The notes below the pieces were generated by a model. That model was given only the letters and a program-made list of their open reading frames with translations. It ran no database searches and was not told where the DNA came from. The position numbers and the translations under genes were made by a program. Source: JAQUBU01 sp036677685 (lineage in GTDB: Bacteria; Bacillota; Syntrophomonadia; Syntrophomonadales; Syntrophomonadaceae). From it: a stretch of DNA of 64,000 nucleotides. Positions 28,949 through 37,215 of the stretch are shown here, piece after piece. The number at the start of each line of letters is the position of its first letter. The first letter of the stretch is position 1. Location: NCBI GenBank assembly GCA_036677685.1, contig JAVBWA010000034.1:54631-118630 (forward strand), read 5' to 3'.

Positions 28949-29467
28949 ATGAGAATAAGGGAAGCTTCGGTTGAAGATGCGCCGGCGATTGCGCGGCTTA
29001 CGGTTGATACCTGGAAAACTGCGTATCGCGGCATTATCGATGATAACTACCTGAATAATTTAACCTATGAGGAAAGAGAAAAGGGCTGGAAAGAATTTCC
29101 TTTTCACGATTCTTTCGTTTTGGCGGCGGAAGATGAGAATGGAAACATCATCGGCTTTGCCGCCGGGGGACTGCAGAGAGAAGATGGGTCGGAATATAAA
29201 GGTGAACTGTACGCCATATATATTTACCAGGAACATCAGAGAAAAGGTATAGGGCAAGCTCTTTTCGGGTTATTTGTGAAGAAGCTGGCTCAAACAGGAG
29301 TTAATTCGCTCATGCTTTGGGTCCTTTCGGAAAGCCCTTACCGAAAGTTTTACGAAAAGCTGGGCGGGCAAATTGTGGAAAGCAAACTCCTTGAAATGGA
29401 AGGCTTTGCCAATCAGATAACTGCCTATGGCTGGCCGGATATAGGCAGTTTACTTAACAAACAATAG
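28949..29467 (+). CDS. GNAT family N-acetyltransferase
   Basis: 172 residues: MRIREASVEDAPAIARLTVD at the start, the acetyl-CoA loop EHQRKGIGQALFGLFV and motif B NSLMLWVLSESPYRKFYEKL. Close in layout to RimI/PaiA-like and toxin-resistance acetyltransferases whose N-terminus has WKTAYRGIIDD. Substrate unknown. AGGAGG lies nine bases before ATG 28949. Confidence 0.9.
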   Translation: MRIREASVEDAPAIARLTVDTWKTAYRGIIDDNYLNNLTYEEREKGWKEFPFHDSFVLAAEDENGNIIGFAAGGLQREDGSEYKGELYAIYIYQEHQRKGIGQALFGLFVKKLAQTGVNSLMLWVLSESPYRKFYEKLGGQIVESKLLEMEGFANQITAYGWPDIGSLLNKQ

Positions 29468-29575
29468 TTGCCGGTGTTTGACGGGTTTTAGTGATATCCA
29501 GTAAAATTTGGCTCAGAGTAATATGATTTCGCTGGATATTTCAATAATACTACTCAGATTATCTTTCGGAGATAC

Positions 29576-30490
29576 ATGAATAATAATAAAACACCGGTGA
29601 GGAAAAGGAGAATAAAAACATTGTCTGAGCATCATCACCTTAAAGCTTACTTCGATTCGAATCGCTCCGATCTTTGGCCTGACTGCGTAAAATGCTTTGG
29701 GCTTTGCTGCGTTGCTTTGTATTTTTCCGCCTCGGAAGGCTTTTCCTTTGATAAAGATGCTGGGCATCCCTGCCATAACCTACAGGCGGATTATCGCTGT
29801 TGTGTTCATGAAAACCTTTGGGAACGGGGTTTGAAAGGCTGTATTGCTTTTGAGTGCTTTGGTGCCGGGCAAAAAGTTGCCCAGGTCAGCTTCGGCGGGA
29901 ATGACTGGCGAAAAGCCCCGGAATCCGCAAAACAAATGTTTGAGGTATTTCTGGTCATGTGTCAGCTTCATGAATTATTATGGTATATGACAGAGGCAAT
30001 GACATTGCAGCCAGCCTGTATCCTCCATGAGGAGCTAAAGTTCATGCTTGACGAAACTGAACGACTAACTCGGCTCAGTCCCGATTCTCTCCTGGACTTG
30101 GATGTGCCCGTACACCGGGCAAGTGTTAATACCTTGCTTCTAGAGACCAGTGAACTTGTGCGGGCGCAGGCGAATCAAAGCGATAGGCCTAAGGCCGGAC
30201 ATCAGAAGAAGTTCAAACGGGGAGCGGATCTTGCCGCTGCCGATCTTAGAAAAATTGAGCTCAGAGGCGCAAATTTGCGAAGCGCCTGCCTTATTGCGGC
30301 TGATCTTAGAGGAAACGATTTAAGTGGCACCGATTTTATAGGTGCTGATTTTCGAGACACCGACATCAGAGGAGCCGATCTTAGCAGGAGTATTTTTCTC
30401 ACCCAGGCCCAGCTTAATGCAGCCAAGGGGGATCGTAATACCAAGCTGCCGCCCTCACTAAATCACCCCACCCACTGGGAAAATAATTAA
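29576..30490 (+). CDS. Cysteine-rich pentapeptide repeat protein
   Basis: 304 residues. The N-terminal half holds a cluster CVKCFGLCC and further cysteines (CHNL, CCVHENL, CIAFECFG), suggesting a metal site or disulfides. The C-terminal part (about 210-280) is a pentapeptide repeat helix (ADLAAADLRKIELRGANLRS, ADLRGNDLSGTDFIGADF). The same architecture occurs in Bacillus pentapeptide proteins of unknown function. CGGAG precedes the ATG. Monocistronic. Confidence 0.8.
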   Translation: MNNNKTPVRKRRIKTLSEHHHLKAYFDSNRSDLWPDCVKCFGLCCVALYFSASEGFSFDKDAGHPCHNLQADYRCCVHENLWERGLKGCIAFECFGAGQKVAQVSFGGNDWRKAPESAKQMFEVFLVMCQLHELLWYMTEAMTLQPACILHEELKFMLDETERLTRLSPDSLLDLDVPVHRASVNTLLLETSELVRAQANQSDRPKAGHQKKFKRGADLAAADLRKIELRGANLRSACLIAADLRGNDLSGTDFIGADFRDTDIRGADLSRSIFLTQAQLNAAKGDRNTKLPPSLNHPTHWENN

Positions 30491-30670
30491 TAATATGCTT
30501 TTTGTAAAGCTTGGACTGCCTTTGCATTCAAGTGGGTTGCTTTACTTGATGGTCTGGCCGGGCAAAATGAATTGATCGATTAAAAAAGCCTTTTATTTCT
30601 TAATTTTTATTTGCATAAATCAAATCATTTTTGGGGGGTTCTCCATTATTATTAAGGTTGAAAATTAATT

Positions 30671-30699
30671 TTGTTAATTGAGAATAAACATAGTATAAT
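30671..30699 (+). promoter_or_regulatory. Sigma-A-type promoter of the XRE-cupin gene
   Basis: TTGTTA (30671-30676) and TATAAT (30694-30699) with a 17-base spacer, 23 bases before the start codon and just before GAGGAG. Near-consensus spacing and a perfect -10. Confidence 0.7.
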
Positions 30700-30722
30700 A
30701 AAAAGAAACATCGAGGAGATAT

Positions 30723-31274
30723 ATGGAAGAAATCATTATCGCCCGGCGCATTAAAGAAATAAGAACTGAGAAAAACTGGACTCTGGAGGAGCTGGCTAAA
30801 CGAACCGGGTTTACCAAAGGTCTTCTGTCCAAAATCGAAAACAATAAAGTATCGCCTCCGGTATCCACGCTGGCTAAAATTGCACGCGCTCTGGATGTGT
30901 CTCTGGGTGATCTATTTGGTCCCGGAGATATAACTCCGCTCAAAATCGTGCGCAGCCAGGAAAGAAAAACCTATAGCCCGGAGGGTTATCCGCAGGGGCA
31001 GGTTATAGAAACTTTAATCAGCGGTTTCCAAAAACAAAAGATGGAGCCCTTGATTATATCTATTGAAGACCTTGATGGTTATGAAACCAAGTTCTATAAT
31101 CACCCCGGTCAGGAGTTTATTTTCATTATTGAGGGAAGTATGGGATACCGTTATGATAATGAGGTTTACTTGCTTTCCAAGGGTGATAGCTTATATTTTG
31201 ATTCGGGGATTTTACACGGGCCTTTACCCTTAAAAGGCCAAAGGGTACGTTATCTTTCGGTTCTATGTTCATAA
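30723..31274 (+). CDS. XRE-family regulator with cupin domain
   Basis: 183 residues. N-terminal HTH (RIKEIRTEKNWTLEELAKRT, then TGFTKGLLSKIENNKVSPPV) and C-terminal cupin (HPGQEFIFIIEGSMGYRYDN, SLYFDSGILHGP). Such proteins (PuuR/SutR-like) bind DNA and sense a small ligand in the cupin. The methyltransferase gene that follows 70 bases later on the same strand may be a target. Confidence 0.92.
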   Translation: MEEIIIARRIKEIRTEKNWTLEELAKRTGFTKGLLSKIENNKVSPPVSTLAKIARALDVSLGDLFGPGDITPLKIVRSQERKTYSPEGYPQGQVIETLISGFQKQKMEPLIISIEDLDGYETKFYNHPGQEFIFIIEGSMGYRYDNEVYLLSKGDSLYFDSGILHGPLPLKGQRVRYLSVLCS

Positions 31275-31347
31275 ATTTTTTTGCCCAGAAGGTTTCGTAG
31301 GGAGAAACAAAATAGAATTACAATAAACAGAATGGGGGGGTATTAAG

Positions 31348-32157
31348 GTGAGTAGTAATTTTGGCAGTAAAGCGTTTAACTATGAACAGACCGGCCTGGT
31401 ACAAAAACGAACGTCGCTTATCCTGCTCGAAATGATGGATATTGCTGATCAAAGTAATGTTCTTGATCTGGGCTGCGGGCCGGGCGGTACAACCCGGAAA
31501 ATAGCTGCTTTAACCAAAGGCAGGGTCTTAGGGATTGATGTCTCCGAAGGCATGATTAATGAAGCCCGCCGTAGCAGTGAGGTTTTGTCCAACCTGGATT
31601 TTCAGGTGAAGGATGCTGCGGATTTGGGTTACAAAAATGAGTTTGACCGGATTTTCTGTAATTCAGCTTTTCAATGGTTTTCTAACCCGTATCAGGTGCT
31701 TGCGGAGTCTTTTCATGCGCTCAAACCTGCTGGGATAATGGGTATTCAGGCTCCGGCCACCACGAATTACTGCCCGGTTTTCCTGGCTGCCATGGCGAGA
31801 GTGGCCGAACACCCACAGACCGGTCCGGTTTTCAGTAAATTCCAAAGTCCTTATATATTTCTGGAAAGCGCCGAGGATTATGCGAACCTTTTTTCTTCAG
31901 CCGGATTCCAAATAATATCCAGCGAATTAGTAAAAGAATTAAACTGTTTCTCTGTAGAGGAGGCTTTTGGAGTCTTCCAATCAGGAGCGGAAAACGGCTA
32001 TCTAAACCAGCAGTATTACGAGATACCGATTGACGATTCCTATATCGATACCTTCCGTCGTCTGGTGAAAGAGACCTTCCAGGATTTGGCGAACTCGGAA
32101 GGAATGTTGGAATTAAGCTTTGTGCGGGTTTATCTCTTAGCTAAAAAACCGGAATAG
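31348..32157 (+). CDS. Class I SAM-dependent methyltransferase (BioC/Tam-like)
   Basis: 269 residues, GTG start after a G-rich ribosome binding site. SAM motif I VLDLGCGPGGTTRKIA, motif II LGIDVSEGMINEAR, and DRIFCNSAFQWFSNPYQVL, the FNWF-like post-II sequence of trans-aconitate and malonyl-ACP methyltransferases. A carboxyl O-methyltransferase is likely; no biotin genes are near. Confidence 0.88.
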   Translation: MSSNFGSKAFNYEQTGLVQKRTSLILLEMMDIADQSNVLDLGCGPGGTTRKIAALTKGRVLGIDVSEGMINEARRSSEVLSNLDFQVKDAADLGYKNEFDRIFCNSAFQWFSNPYQVLAESFHALKPAGIMGIQAPATTNYCPVFLAAMARVAEHPQTGPVFSKFQSPYIFLESAEDYANLFSSAGFQIISSELVKELNCFSVEEAFGVFQSGAENGYLNQQYYEIPIDDSYIDTFRRLVKETFQDLANSEGMLELSFVRVYLLAKKPE

Positions 32158-32171
32158 GTCTATAAAAATAC

Positions 32172-32194
32172 AAGGGGCAAGCAGCGTGCCCCTT
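32172..32194 (+). terminator. Hairpin between convergent genes
   Basis: Perfect 8-bp stem AAGGGGCA / TGCCCCTT with a 7-base loop, directly after the methyltransferase stop. No strong T run, but it may stop transcription from both sides. Confidence 0.5.
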
Positions 32195-32321
32195 ACGTAT
32201 TTCCCTCATCCTCAGTTATTTGGTTGGCAGAATATTTAGGAAGGTTGAAAACCATAGAATTATTTCGTTCAAGCCTTGCAACCCCCTAAAGTTTAAATCT
32301 CATACCAACCGCTGCCATAAA

Positions 32322-33197
32322 TCATATCCTGAATTCAACTTTTAGAACCGGCCATTGGTTAGGATTTTCATGTTGTCGGCTGCTAAAAGCTATAATGCTG
32401 TTCCGGGTTTCACAGCCCATGATAATAATGCCGTTATTATCGAAATCCTGTTGCTGCCAGCCTTGAACAAAATTAGTCATTTCAATTGACACAAATCCCA
32501 GATACCCTGGATTGACCGGAACCGTACTTTCCAAATCGCCATAGTGTTCAGGCTGGGTATTCCATGTAACATTGCTCTCATCCCAATCTTGTTTCAGGCC
32601 TAAAACCTTTACCGTTACCTCATTTTGCGCCACTTCATTGCGGCCTATATCCAGAACGAGTTCAGCTTTGAAAATTTTGGCTTCAACCGGTAAAGCTTTA
32701 AAATCAAACTTCAAGAGGGAACGGTATAAATCATTTTCACGCAGGTAGCGGCCGATAAACAAAGCATAATCTGATCTGAAGTTTTGGCTGCCATAATATT
32801 CACTGATAAAACAACTCTCATATGGAAGGATGTTAATAGTTTTAAAACGCCCTGCCTGTTTTTTATGAACTATTTTTTCTATATTATTTTTGGTATCTAG
32901 GTTTGAAGCGAATTTCGTTCCTTTCATTATGGCATTTTTGAATGTTGATTTAGGCTCGCTATTTTCAATATTGGGGCTAATTTCTTCTCCAACTGCTGCC
33001 TGAGCCTGGTCTGAGACTTGCTGCATCATTTTTTGCAGCAGAGCTTCATGTTTTTTTTCCGTTGAAACAATATTATGGGCAATCATGTTCTGCACTTCAT
33101 CATCGCTATTGTCTGCTATGTTTTGATATAGTTCCAGTGATTTTGATTTTTTATTTAAGGCATTTCTGAGAAGGGAGTCAAGTTCCTTGGAAATCAT
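32322..33197 (-). CDS. Helical (ferritin-like) plus DNRLRE-domain protein
   Basis: 291 residues. Residues 1-75 form two long amphipathic helices (KSLELYQNIADNSDDEVQNM, EKKHEALLQKMMQQVSDQ), like a ferritin/rubrerythrin-type half. Residues 120-291 form a DNRLRE/CBM-like beta sandwich (YALFIGRYLRENDLYRSLLK, LKQDWDESNVTWNTQP, EMTNFVQGWQQQDFDNNG, FSSRQHENPNQWPVLKVEF). DNRLRE modules usually belong to surface proteins, yet no signal peptide is visible. Spore-coat or cell-envelope location is possible. The start follows AAGGAGATGAG (minus strand). Confidence 0.75.
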   Translation of the reverse strand: MISKELDSLLRNALNKKSKSLELYQNIADNSDDEVQNMIAHNIVSTEKKHEALLQKMMQQVSDQAQAAVGEEISPNIENSEPKSTFKNAIMKGTKFASNLDTKNNIEKIVHKKQAGRFKTINILPYESCFISEYYGSQNFRSDYALFIGRYLRENDLYRSLLKFDFKALPVEAKIFKAELVLDIGRNEVAQNEVTVKVLGLKQDWDESNVTWNTQPEHYGDLESTVPVNPGYLGFVSIEMTNFVQGWQQQDFDNNGIIIMGCETRNSIIAFSSRQHENPNQWPVLKVEFRI

Positions 33198-33361
33198 ATA
33201 TACTCATCTCCTTGTATAAGTCTTGCTCCATATTATGGACGCAATTATAGAAATGTTACATTGATGCCACAAAATAATTCATAACCCAAAAAAAGGAACC
33301 TTTATCCAATAACTGCAGTATGATATTTTACCGCGGTAAATACTAATTGGAGGTGAAGGAT

Positions 33362-33625
33362 GTGGCAATATGCAACAATTTCAAAGATATGGTATGGGAA
33401 GCTATCGCTGACGAAATAGGCCCCACTAGTGTGAAGTGTTATAATGCCTATATTTAGGTGTTTATATTTTTCATAATTGGGCAGGATGAAATTATCCTCG
33501 GGGCGGGTTCAAAAGATGAGTTGAAAAACAGACTGCAGAGGTTGGAGGCAGACATCCAGGTTGATCAAGGCCCGGAGGCACAAATATCCTTCCAGGATGT
33601 CAGTGTATCTCCTCAAGGTCTGTGA
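33362..33625 (+). pseudogene. Degraded reading frame with one in-frame TAG
   Basis: A GTG after GGAGGTGAAGGAT starts VAICNNFKDMVWEAIADEIG and reaches TAG near 33457. The same frame continues as IIGQDEIILGAGSKDELKNR and QISFQDVSVSPQGL to TGA (33623-33625). The protein-like content on both sides of one stop suggests a recently broken small gene. Family not recognised. The rest of the 33198-34184 gap holds only the repeat and hairpin listed below. Confidence 0.4.
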
Positions 33626-33885
33626 CTACTTTTCGGTGTACCCTCTCTCACGCAAAGTTGTTTGTCGACATGATTTATATTGGCTGCTTAGCAACAGACT
33701 ATATGCTTTTCGTGATGGAAAATGGAGAACCAGTCTCGCTATTGGAGTAAATACACAATTAATATTATATGCACAATTATACTTTGAAGTCCGTTATTAC
33801 TGGGTTTTATAAATTAAATAAATAATATCAAAAATACTAACAAGGGCTTCCGATTTATTGAAATTTGTGGTAATGTTTTTGCAAG

Positions 33886-33989
33886 GGTGATTTTAACCCC
33901 TGAGTTTTCTCCCGGCGGTCATGATGGCCAGGGTCGGGACAAGCCGGACGGATTTCCGCCCGATTATTTTCCCCCTGCCAGGCAGGGGC
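33886..33989 (+). repeat. Dispersed repeat, copy 1
   Basis: About 104 bases alike to 40981-41082, with 57 bases identical (33933-33989 and 41026-41082). It contains the palindrome CCCCTGCCAGGCAGGGG and an imperfect hairpin CCGGACGG / CCGCCCG. No protein is encoded. Probably a small mobile or REP-like element. Confidence 0.7.
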
Positions 33990-34104
33990 AAGGCTGTGGT
34001 GCAGCATGTTTTCTCCCCATTCTGATGGGGACGAGCCCCATCTTTGATGGTGGGATGAGTTTATTGCAAGTGCTCGGTTGCGGGCTAAAATATATTATTG
34101 GAAC

Positions 34105-34159
34105 TAAGCGGTTAATTCGTGAGAGATGTTATTCATCTTTTAACGAGTTTAACCGCTTA
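34105..34159 (+). promoter_or_regulatory. Hairpin upstream of the accessory module
   Basis: 11-bp perfect arms TAAGCGGTTAA / TTAACCGCTTA extended by ATTCGT / ACGAGT-like pairs, followed by ATTATTTTG. It may be a terminator or leader structure at the left side of the plasmid-like gene block, 26 bases before the next start. Confidence 0.45.
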
Positions 34160-34184
34160 ATTATTTTGTAAGGGAGAGTTGCTA

Positions 34185-34373
34185 ATGTATTTGGAGGCAT
34201 TTTTATTAGGTTTACTGATCTGGCTCATCTTGAGGACGAATTCTAAACTTGCCCTCAAAAAACGTACTATAGTATTCACTTTGTTTTTTCTATTTTGCGC
34301 AGCAATGATCGATGTACAATTAGAGATTATGGCCAGTGTAAACCAGGTTTTGGCGAATTATGCGAGTTACTAG
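34185..34373 (+). CDS. Small membrane protein
   Basis: 62 residues with two hydrophobic helices (EAFLLGLLIWLILR and TIVFTLFFLFCAAMIDVQL) joined by a basic loop. GGGAG precedes ATG 34185; a TTG six bases upstream is in frame. Its stop at 34373 lies 22 bases before the next gene, an operon-like spacing. Family unknown; such proteins are common in mobile elements. Confidence 0.6.
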   Translation: MYLEAFLLGLLIWLILRTNSKLALKKRTIVFTLFFLFCAAMIDVQLEIMASVNQVLANYASY

Positions 34374-34395
34374 TTATATGAAGGGAGAGATTTTA

Positions 34396-35142
34396 ATGAA
34401 TATTAATTTATTAAGTGGGATTATTGAACGCCTATTAACCGGTCCGGACAGAATTGCAGCATTAATTTCAGAAAGAGCCGATGTAAGTAATGCAATAAAC
34501 AGTTTTTTAGACATTATTCAAGAGAGGGAAGTAAGTATCTCAGGAATTGTCGCGGATCGACGGAAACAGGACGGTTCATCAGTTTTTCCATTAGCAGCAC
34601 TTCGACAGGCTGAGATCTGCCGTATGCTTAAGACTGATACAAGTTATCAGCAAGCGAAAAATGGTGCTAGTGAGGCCCAATGTAGGCTTCAACAACTTGA
34701 TGCAGCACTAGAAAAAGCCACCCGGCAAAATGATTCTGATAATAACATGGTAGCATTAGTAACAGCCCTTATATCTTCAGGTAGGGGAAATGTAGCAGAG
34801 GACACTTTAAAAGCATACTGTCAATGCCCGGTTGGCAATGCTGAAAATGCAGCAACACCTATAGTAGTAGAAAGTAGTAATGCAAATCAACCATCAGTTG
34901 TTGGTTCTGAACAAAATCCCCAGGGCGGTACAGCTATAGTGAAGGTTCTGGAAGCCAGAACGTCAAACGCGTCAGGGACTATCAGAGCATTTTGCGAGAT
35001 GCCTGATGGGAGCAAGGTCGCTATATATGCTAAGAATGGCTATGGACAGCTATTGCAAAAATCGCAAGGGAACTCAGTAAAGGTGGAGTACAACGTGGTG
35101 AAAAAAGGCTGGTTCGCGTATAAGGTTGAGCCGGCTGCGTAA
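34396..35142 (+). CDS. Hypothetical protein with coiled coil and C-terminal beta domain
   Basis: 248 residues from ATG 34396 after AAGGGAG. The N-terminal part is helical and probably coiled coil (ISERADVSNAINSFLDIIQE, QLDAALEKATRQND). A linker follows, then a compact beta domain (GTAIVKVLEARTSNASGTIR, EMPDGSKVAIYAKNGYG, VKVEYNVVKKGWFAYKV) that looks like an OB/SH3-type barrel. I do not recognise it. It follows the small membrane protein gene closely and is probably part of the element's operon. Confidence 0.65.
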   Translation: MNINLLSGIIERLLTGPDRIAALISERADVSNAINSFLDIIQEREVSISGIVADRRKQDGSSVFPLAALRQAEICRMLKTDTSYQQAKNGASEAQCRLQQLDAALEKATRQNDSDNNMVALVTALISSGRGNVAEDTLKAYCQCPVGNAENAATPIVVESSNANQPSVVGSEQNPQGGTAIVKVLEARTSNASGTIRAFCEMPDGSKVAIYAKNGYGQLLQKSQGNSVKVEYNVVKKGWFAYKVEPAA

Positions 35143-35156
35143 AGAAAAAATGAGAG

Positions 35157-35184
35157 TGAGCGGTTCCAATAATGGGGCCGCTCA
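35157..35184 (+). terminator. Terminator hairpin
   Basis: Stem TGAGCGGTTCC / GGGGCCGCTCA (11 pairs, two of them G-T) with loop AATAAT, followed by AGAATTTTCT. Confidence 0.65.
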
Positions 35185-35287
35185 AGAATTTTCTGGAGTT
35201 GAAGAGATCCTGGGTAAAACCAGGTTCCCTAAGTTAGGGGCTCCTTGAGGGTGAGGAGGATTCTTCCCCGGAGGGGAGGTGTAGAGT

Positions 35288-35419
35288 ATGGAGTGGATCC
35301 TTTTGTGCATAATCGCTTTACTCTGTTTTAGAGGCTTGTTGGATTCTGCCAGTATTTTACTGGTAAGGCTACGGGCTGATAGAAACAGAAAAGCGACGCC
35401 GAAGCGTCGCCATACTTAA
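35288..35419 (+). CDS. Very small membrane protein (43 aa)
   Basis: ATG 35288 follows GGAGGTG. The product MEWILLCIIALLCFRGLLDS... has one membrane helix and a basic tail ending KATPKRRHT. The tail codons include the perfect hairpin GCGACGC / GCGTCGC (35393-35410). The good ribosome binding site and terminator just after its stop make it a plausible real gene. Role unknown. Confidence 0.55.
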   Translation: MEWILLCIIALLCFRGLLDSASILLVRLRADRNRKATPKRRHT

Positions 35420-35424
35420 AAACC

Positions 35425-35453
35425 TTAGGGGTGGGACACTACCCCGCCCCTAA
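35425..35453 (+). terminator. Terminator after the 43-aa gene
   Basis: Stem TTAGGGGTGGG / CCCGCCCCTAA with one G-T pair and a 7-base loop, followed by CTTAATTTTATTA. Confidence 0.7.
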
Positions 35454-35471
35454 CTTAATTTTATTATAACG

Positions 35472-35493
35472 CTCTTGTAAAATATTACAAGAG
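35472..35493. promoter_or_regulatory. Palindrome upstream of the next operon
   Basis: Perfect CTCTTGTAA / TTACAAGAG with 4-base spacer AATA, 71 bases before the next start. It could be a repressor operator or an RNA hairpin. Confidence 0.45.
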
Positions 35494-35563
35494 TTCACGA
35501 CCCAAACCATTCATTAAAAAAGGAGGTGAATGGGGCGGGCCGTGAGAAGCCTGCCCCCTAGAA

Positions 35564-35824
35564 ATGTTTCGATGTGAGAAGGGACATCCGCTGATTCTTA
35601 TTCAAAAAGGTGACACATATACTATTCGCCCTGACACGGGCGAGGTAAAAGTAGCGAGAGAACAAGGTATTTTGGTTGCGTGTTTGAGCTGCGGTACCAT
35701 AATGCCGTTCCCAGACGGTTGGGTGTTTAATGAATATGATCTGCAAGTTTTGCCAACTTCGAAAGCACCCCTGTATTACCCCATTAAGACTTCCCGTAAT
35801 CGAGCATTGGAAGCGGGGTGTTAG
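35564..35824 (+). CDS. Small protein with zinc-binding cysteines
   Basis: 86 residues. CEKGHPL at the N-terminus and CLSCGTIMPFP at the middle provide a CxxxH...CxxC-like set, suggestive of a zinc ribbon. A long leader with GGAGGTG about 40 bases upstream precedes it; the immediate ribosome binding site is poor. The stop is one base before the next gene's ATG, so translation is coupled. Family unknown. Confidence 0.55.
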   Translation: MFRCEKGHPLILIQKGDTYTIRPDTGEVKVAREQGILVACLSCGTIMPFPDGWVFNEYDLQVLPTSKAPLYYPIKTSRNRALEAGC

Positions 35825-35825
35825 T

Positions 35826-36200
35826 ATGAATATGTTTGGTGAGCTAATTTATAGCTATACGAGAGCACAAGCCATCGAGGATGGCGTGTTGATTGATGTT
35901 AGTGAGATGGGTCAAGAAGTCGGTTTTCATTTCCCTATAGTAATTACAAGTGCTGTTCAGGCAATTGTTGAGGATATTCCACCTAATTACCGGGGCATAG
36001 AGTCTTCTGGAAGCCGATTAAAGTGTGTTCTTAATTCGGCTGCCAATGCTGCGCGATCAGCGAACAACAACCAAGAACAGGTGTTGTTTTCAGTGGAGTT
36101 ACCTCACGATAGCCAAAACAAAGTGGTTTTGAAATTGCATATAGGTCCTGGCGATTTTTTCGAGCCCGTGTTGACCATTATGCTTTCATCTGAAGATTAA
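35826..36200 (+). CDS. DUF6573-like protein of mobile elements
   Basis: 124 residues from ATG 35826 (MNMFGELIYSYTRAQAIEDG, then VLIDVSEMGQEVGFHFPIV). This opening sequence is typical of DUF6573, a family common on plasmids, ICEs and phages with unknown function. It is coupled to the zinc-cysteine protein upstream. A longer open frame back to 35730 overlaps that gene and is not needed. Confidence 0.75.
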   Translation: MNMFGELIYSYTRAQAIEDGVLIDVSEMGQEVGFHFPIVITSAVQAIVEDIPPNYRGIESSGSRLKCVLNSAANAARSANNNQEQVLFSVELPHDSQNKVVLKLHIGPGDFFEPVLTIMLSSED

Positions 36201-36215
36201 TTTTGATAGGGTCGA

Positions 36216-36265
36216 GCTGGCCCCGTTCCCATATGAAAGGAGGGAAGGGGGCCAGCGAGGCCCCC
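36216..36265 (+). promoter_or_regulatory. Leader with two mutually exclusive hairpins around the ArdC ribosome binding site
   Basis: Arm A GCTGGCCCC (36216-36224) pairs perfectly with GGGGCCAGC (36248-36256), closing the strong ribosome binding sequence AAAGGAGGG inside the loop. Instead, GGGGGCC (36247-36253) can pair with GGCCCCC (36259-36265), which frees AGGAGG and shortens its distance to ATG 36272. The two forms share bases and cannot coexist. Confidence 0.5.
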
Positions 36266-36271
36266 GTGTAT

Positions 36272-37111
36272 ATGAAAAGGGATGAGAGAGTTAGAGAATT
36301 ATTAGACAAACTGTTAGATATGTTCCGATCCGGAGAGCTACCACCCTCGGTTAAAAGAACAATAATATTACGAAACAGGGAGAGTGTAATTCCCAGCGAT
36401 AGCTGGAGTTTAGGAAATCGTATCCTAATGAGTCTCCAGGGCACAGAAGATGCCCGTGGATTCAAACAGTGGCAAGAGGTTGGACGTTCGGTTATAAAAG
36501 GAGCCAAGGCAATATACATCCTGGCTCCTATTAACAAAACTATTTCCGAAAGAAAAATCGATCCGGAGACTGGTGAGGAGGTGATTGAGAAAAAGGTAAT
36601 TCCGATGGGGTTTAGAAGTGTTCCAGTGTTTAGGTTTGAGGACACTAATGGGAAATCCTTGCCTGAACAGGCTGCTTATGTACCCAAGGAACCACCCCCG
36701 CTTCATGAGGTTGCGGAAGTATTTGGGGTTGAAGTTATTTATTCACCTTTCCAGGGAAACTGCTACGGGTTCTACACCTGGGGCGGAGGAAAGAAAATAG
36801 TGCTTCATACTCACGATATTAGGACGTGGTTTCATGAATTAGGCCACGCTGTTCATAATACTTTTCGTCCATTACAAGGGGGGCAAGTTCCAGAACAGGA
36901 AATTGTGGCAGAACTTTTTTCTGCCGGCATGTGTGAGTTACACGGCATCCAGGGTTATCACCAATATTCCTGGGAGTACATGAAAGGTTATAGTGGAGAT
37001 GATCCGGCCAGAACGCTACAGAGTATTCTTCGTATTCTCTCAGATGTAGAAGAATGCTTTATGCGGGTTATGGAAGTTTCCGACATACCAGAGTTACAAC
37101 AAGCGAGTTGA
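36272..37111 (+). CDS. ArdC-like antirestriction / ssDNA-binding protein with zincin domain
   Basis: About 279 residues. The N-terminal ArdC-type ssDNA-binding domain has SWSLGNRILMSLQGTEDARG, FKQWQEVGRSVIKGAKAIYI and GFRSVPVFRFEDTNG. The C-terminal metallopeptidase-like domain has WFHELGHAVHN (HExxH). ArdC proteins on conjugative plasmids protect incoming DNA from host restriction. The frame is open from 36203; ATG 36272 (MKRDERVRELLDKLL) starts the domain. The ribosome binding site is separated from it by a hairpin (see leader). A terminator follows. Confidence 0.85.
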   Translation: MKRDERVRELLDKLLDMFRSGELPPSVKRTIILRNRESVIPSDSWSLGNRILMSLQGTEDARGFKQWQEVGRSVIKGAKAIYILAPINKTISERKIDPETGEEVIEKKVIPMGFRSVPVFRFEDTNGKSLPEQAAYVPKEPPPLHEVAEVFGVEVIYSPFQGNCYGFYTWGGGKKIVLHTHDIRTWFHELGHAVHNTFRPLQGGQVPEQEIVAELFSAGMCELHGIQGYHQYSWEYMKGYSGDDPARTLQSILRILSDVEECFMRVMEVSDIPELQQAS

Positions 37112-37116
37112 CTATA

Positions 37117-37145
37117 AGCAGGGAGTCTATTTGAGGCTCCCTGCT
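37117..37145 (+). terminator. Terminator after the ArdC-like gene
   Basis: Stem AGCAGGGAG / CTCCCTGCT with an 11-base loop, followed by TTAAAATTTAAAA. Confidence 0.7.
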
Positions 37146-37215
37146 TTAAAATTTAAAACTAATATTGTATCCCGACTGGTTCAATCCACCGACAGGGAGC
37201 AAGAGGAGGAAAAGG

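Noticed and set aside
33362..33625. In-frame TAG as pyrrolysine codon
   Set aside because: No pyl genes are visible, the flanking protein is not a methylamine methyltransferase, and decay is simpler.
33561..33812. 83-residue plus-strand frame
   Set aside because: It overlaps the degraded frame at 33362-33625 in another phase and lacks a ribosome binding site.
36203..36271. Upstream extension of the ArdC-like protein
   Set aside because: The extra residues have no ArdC similarity and cover the ribosome binding sequence and hairpins.
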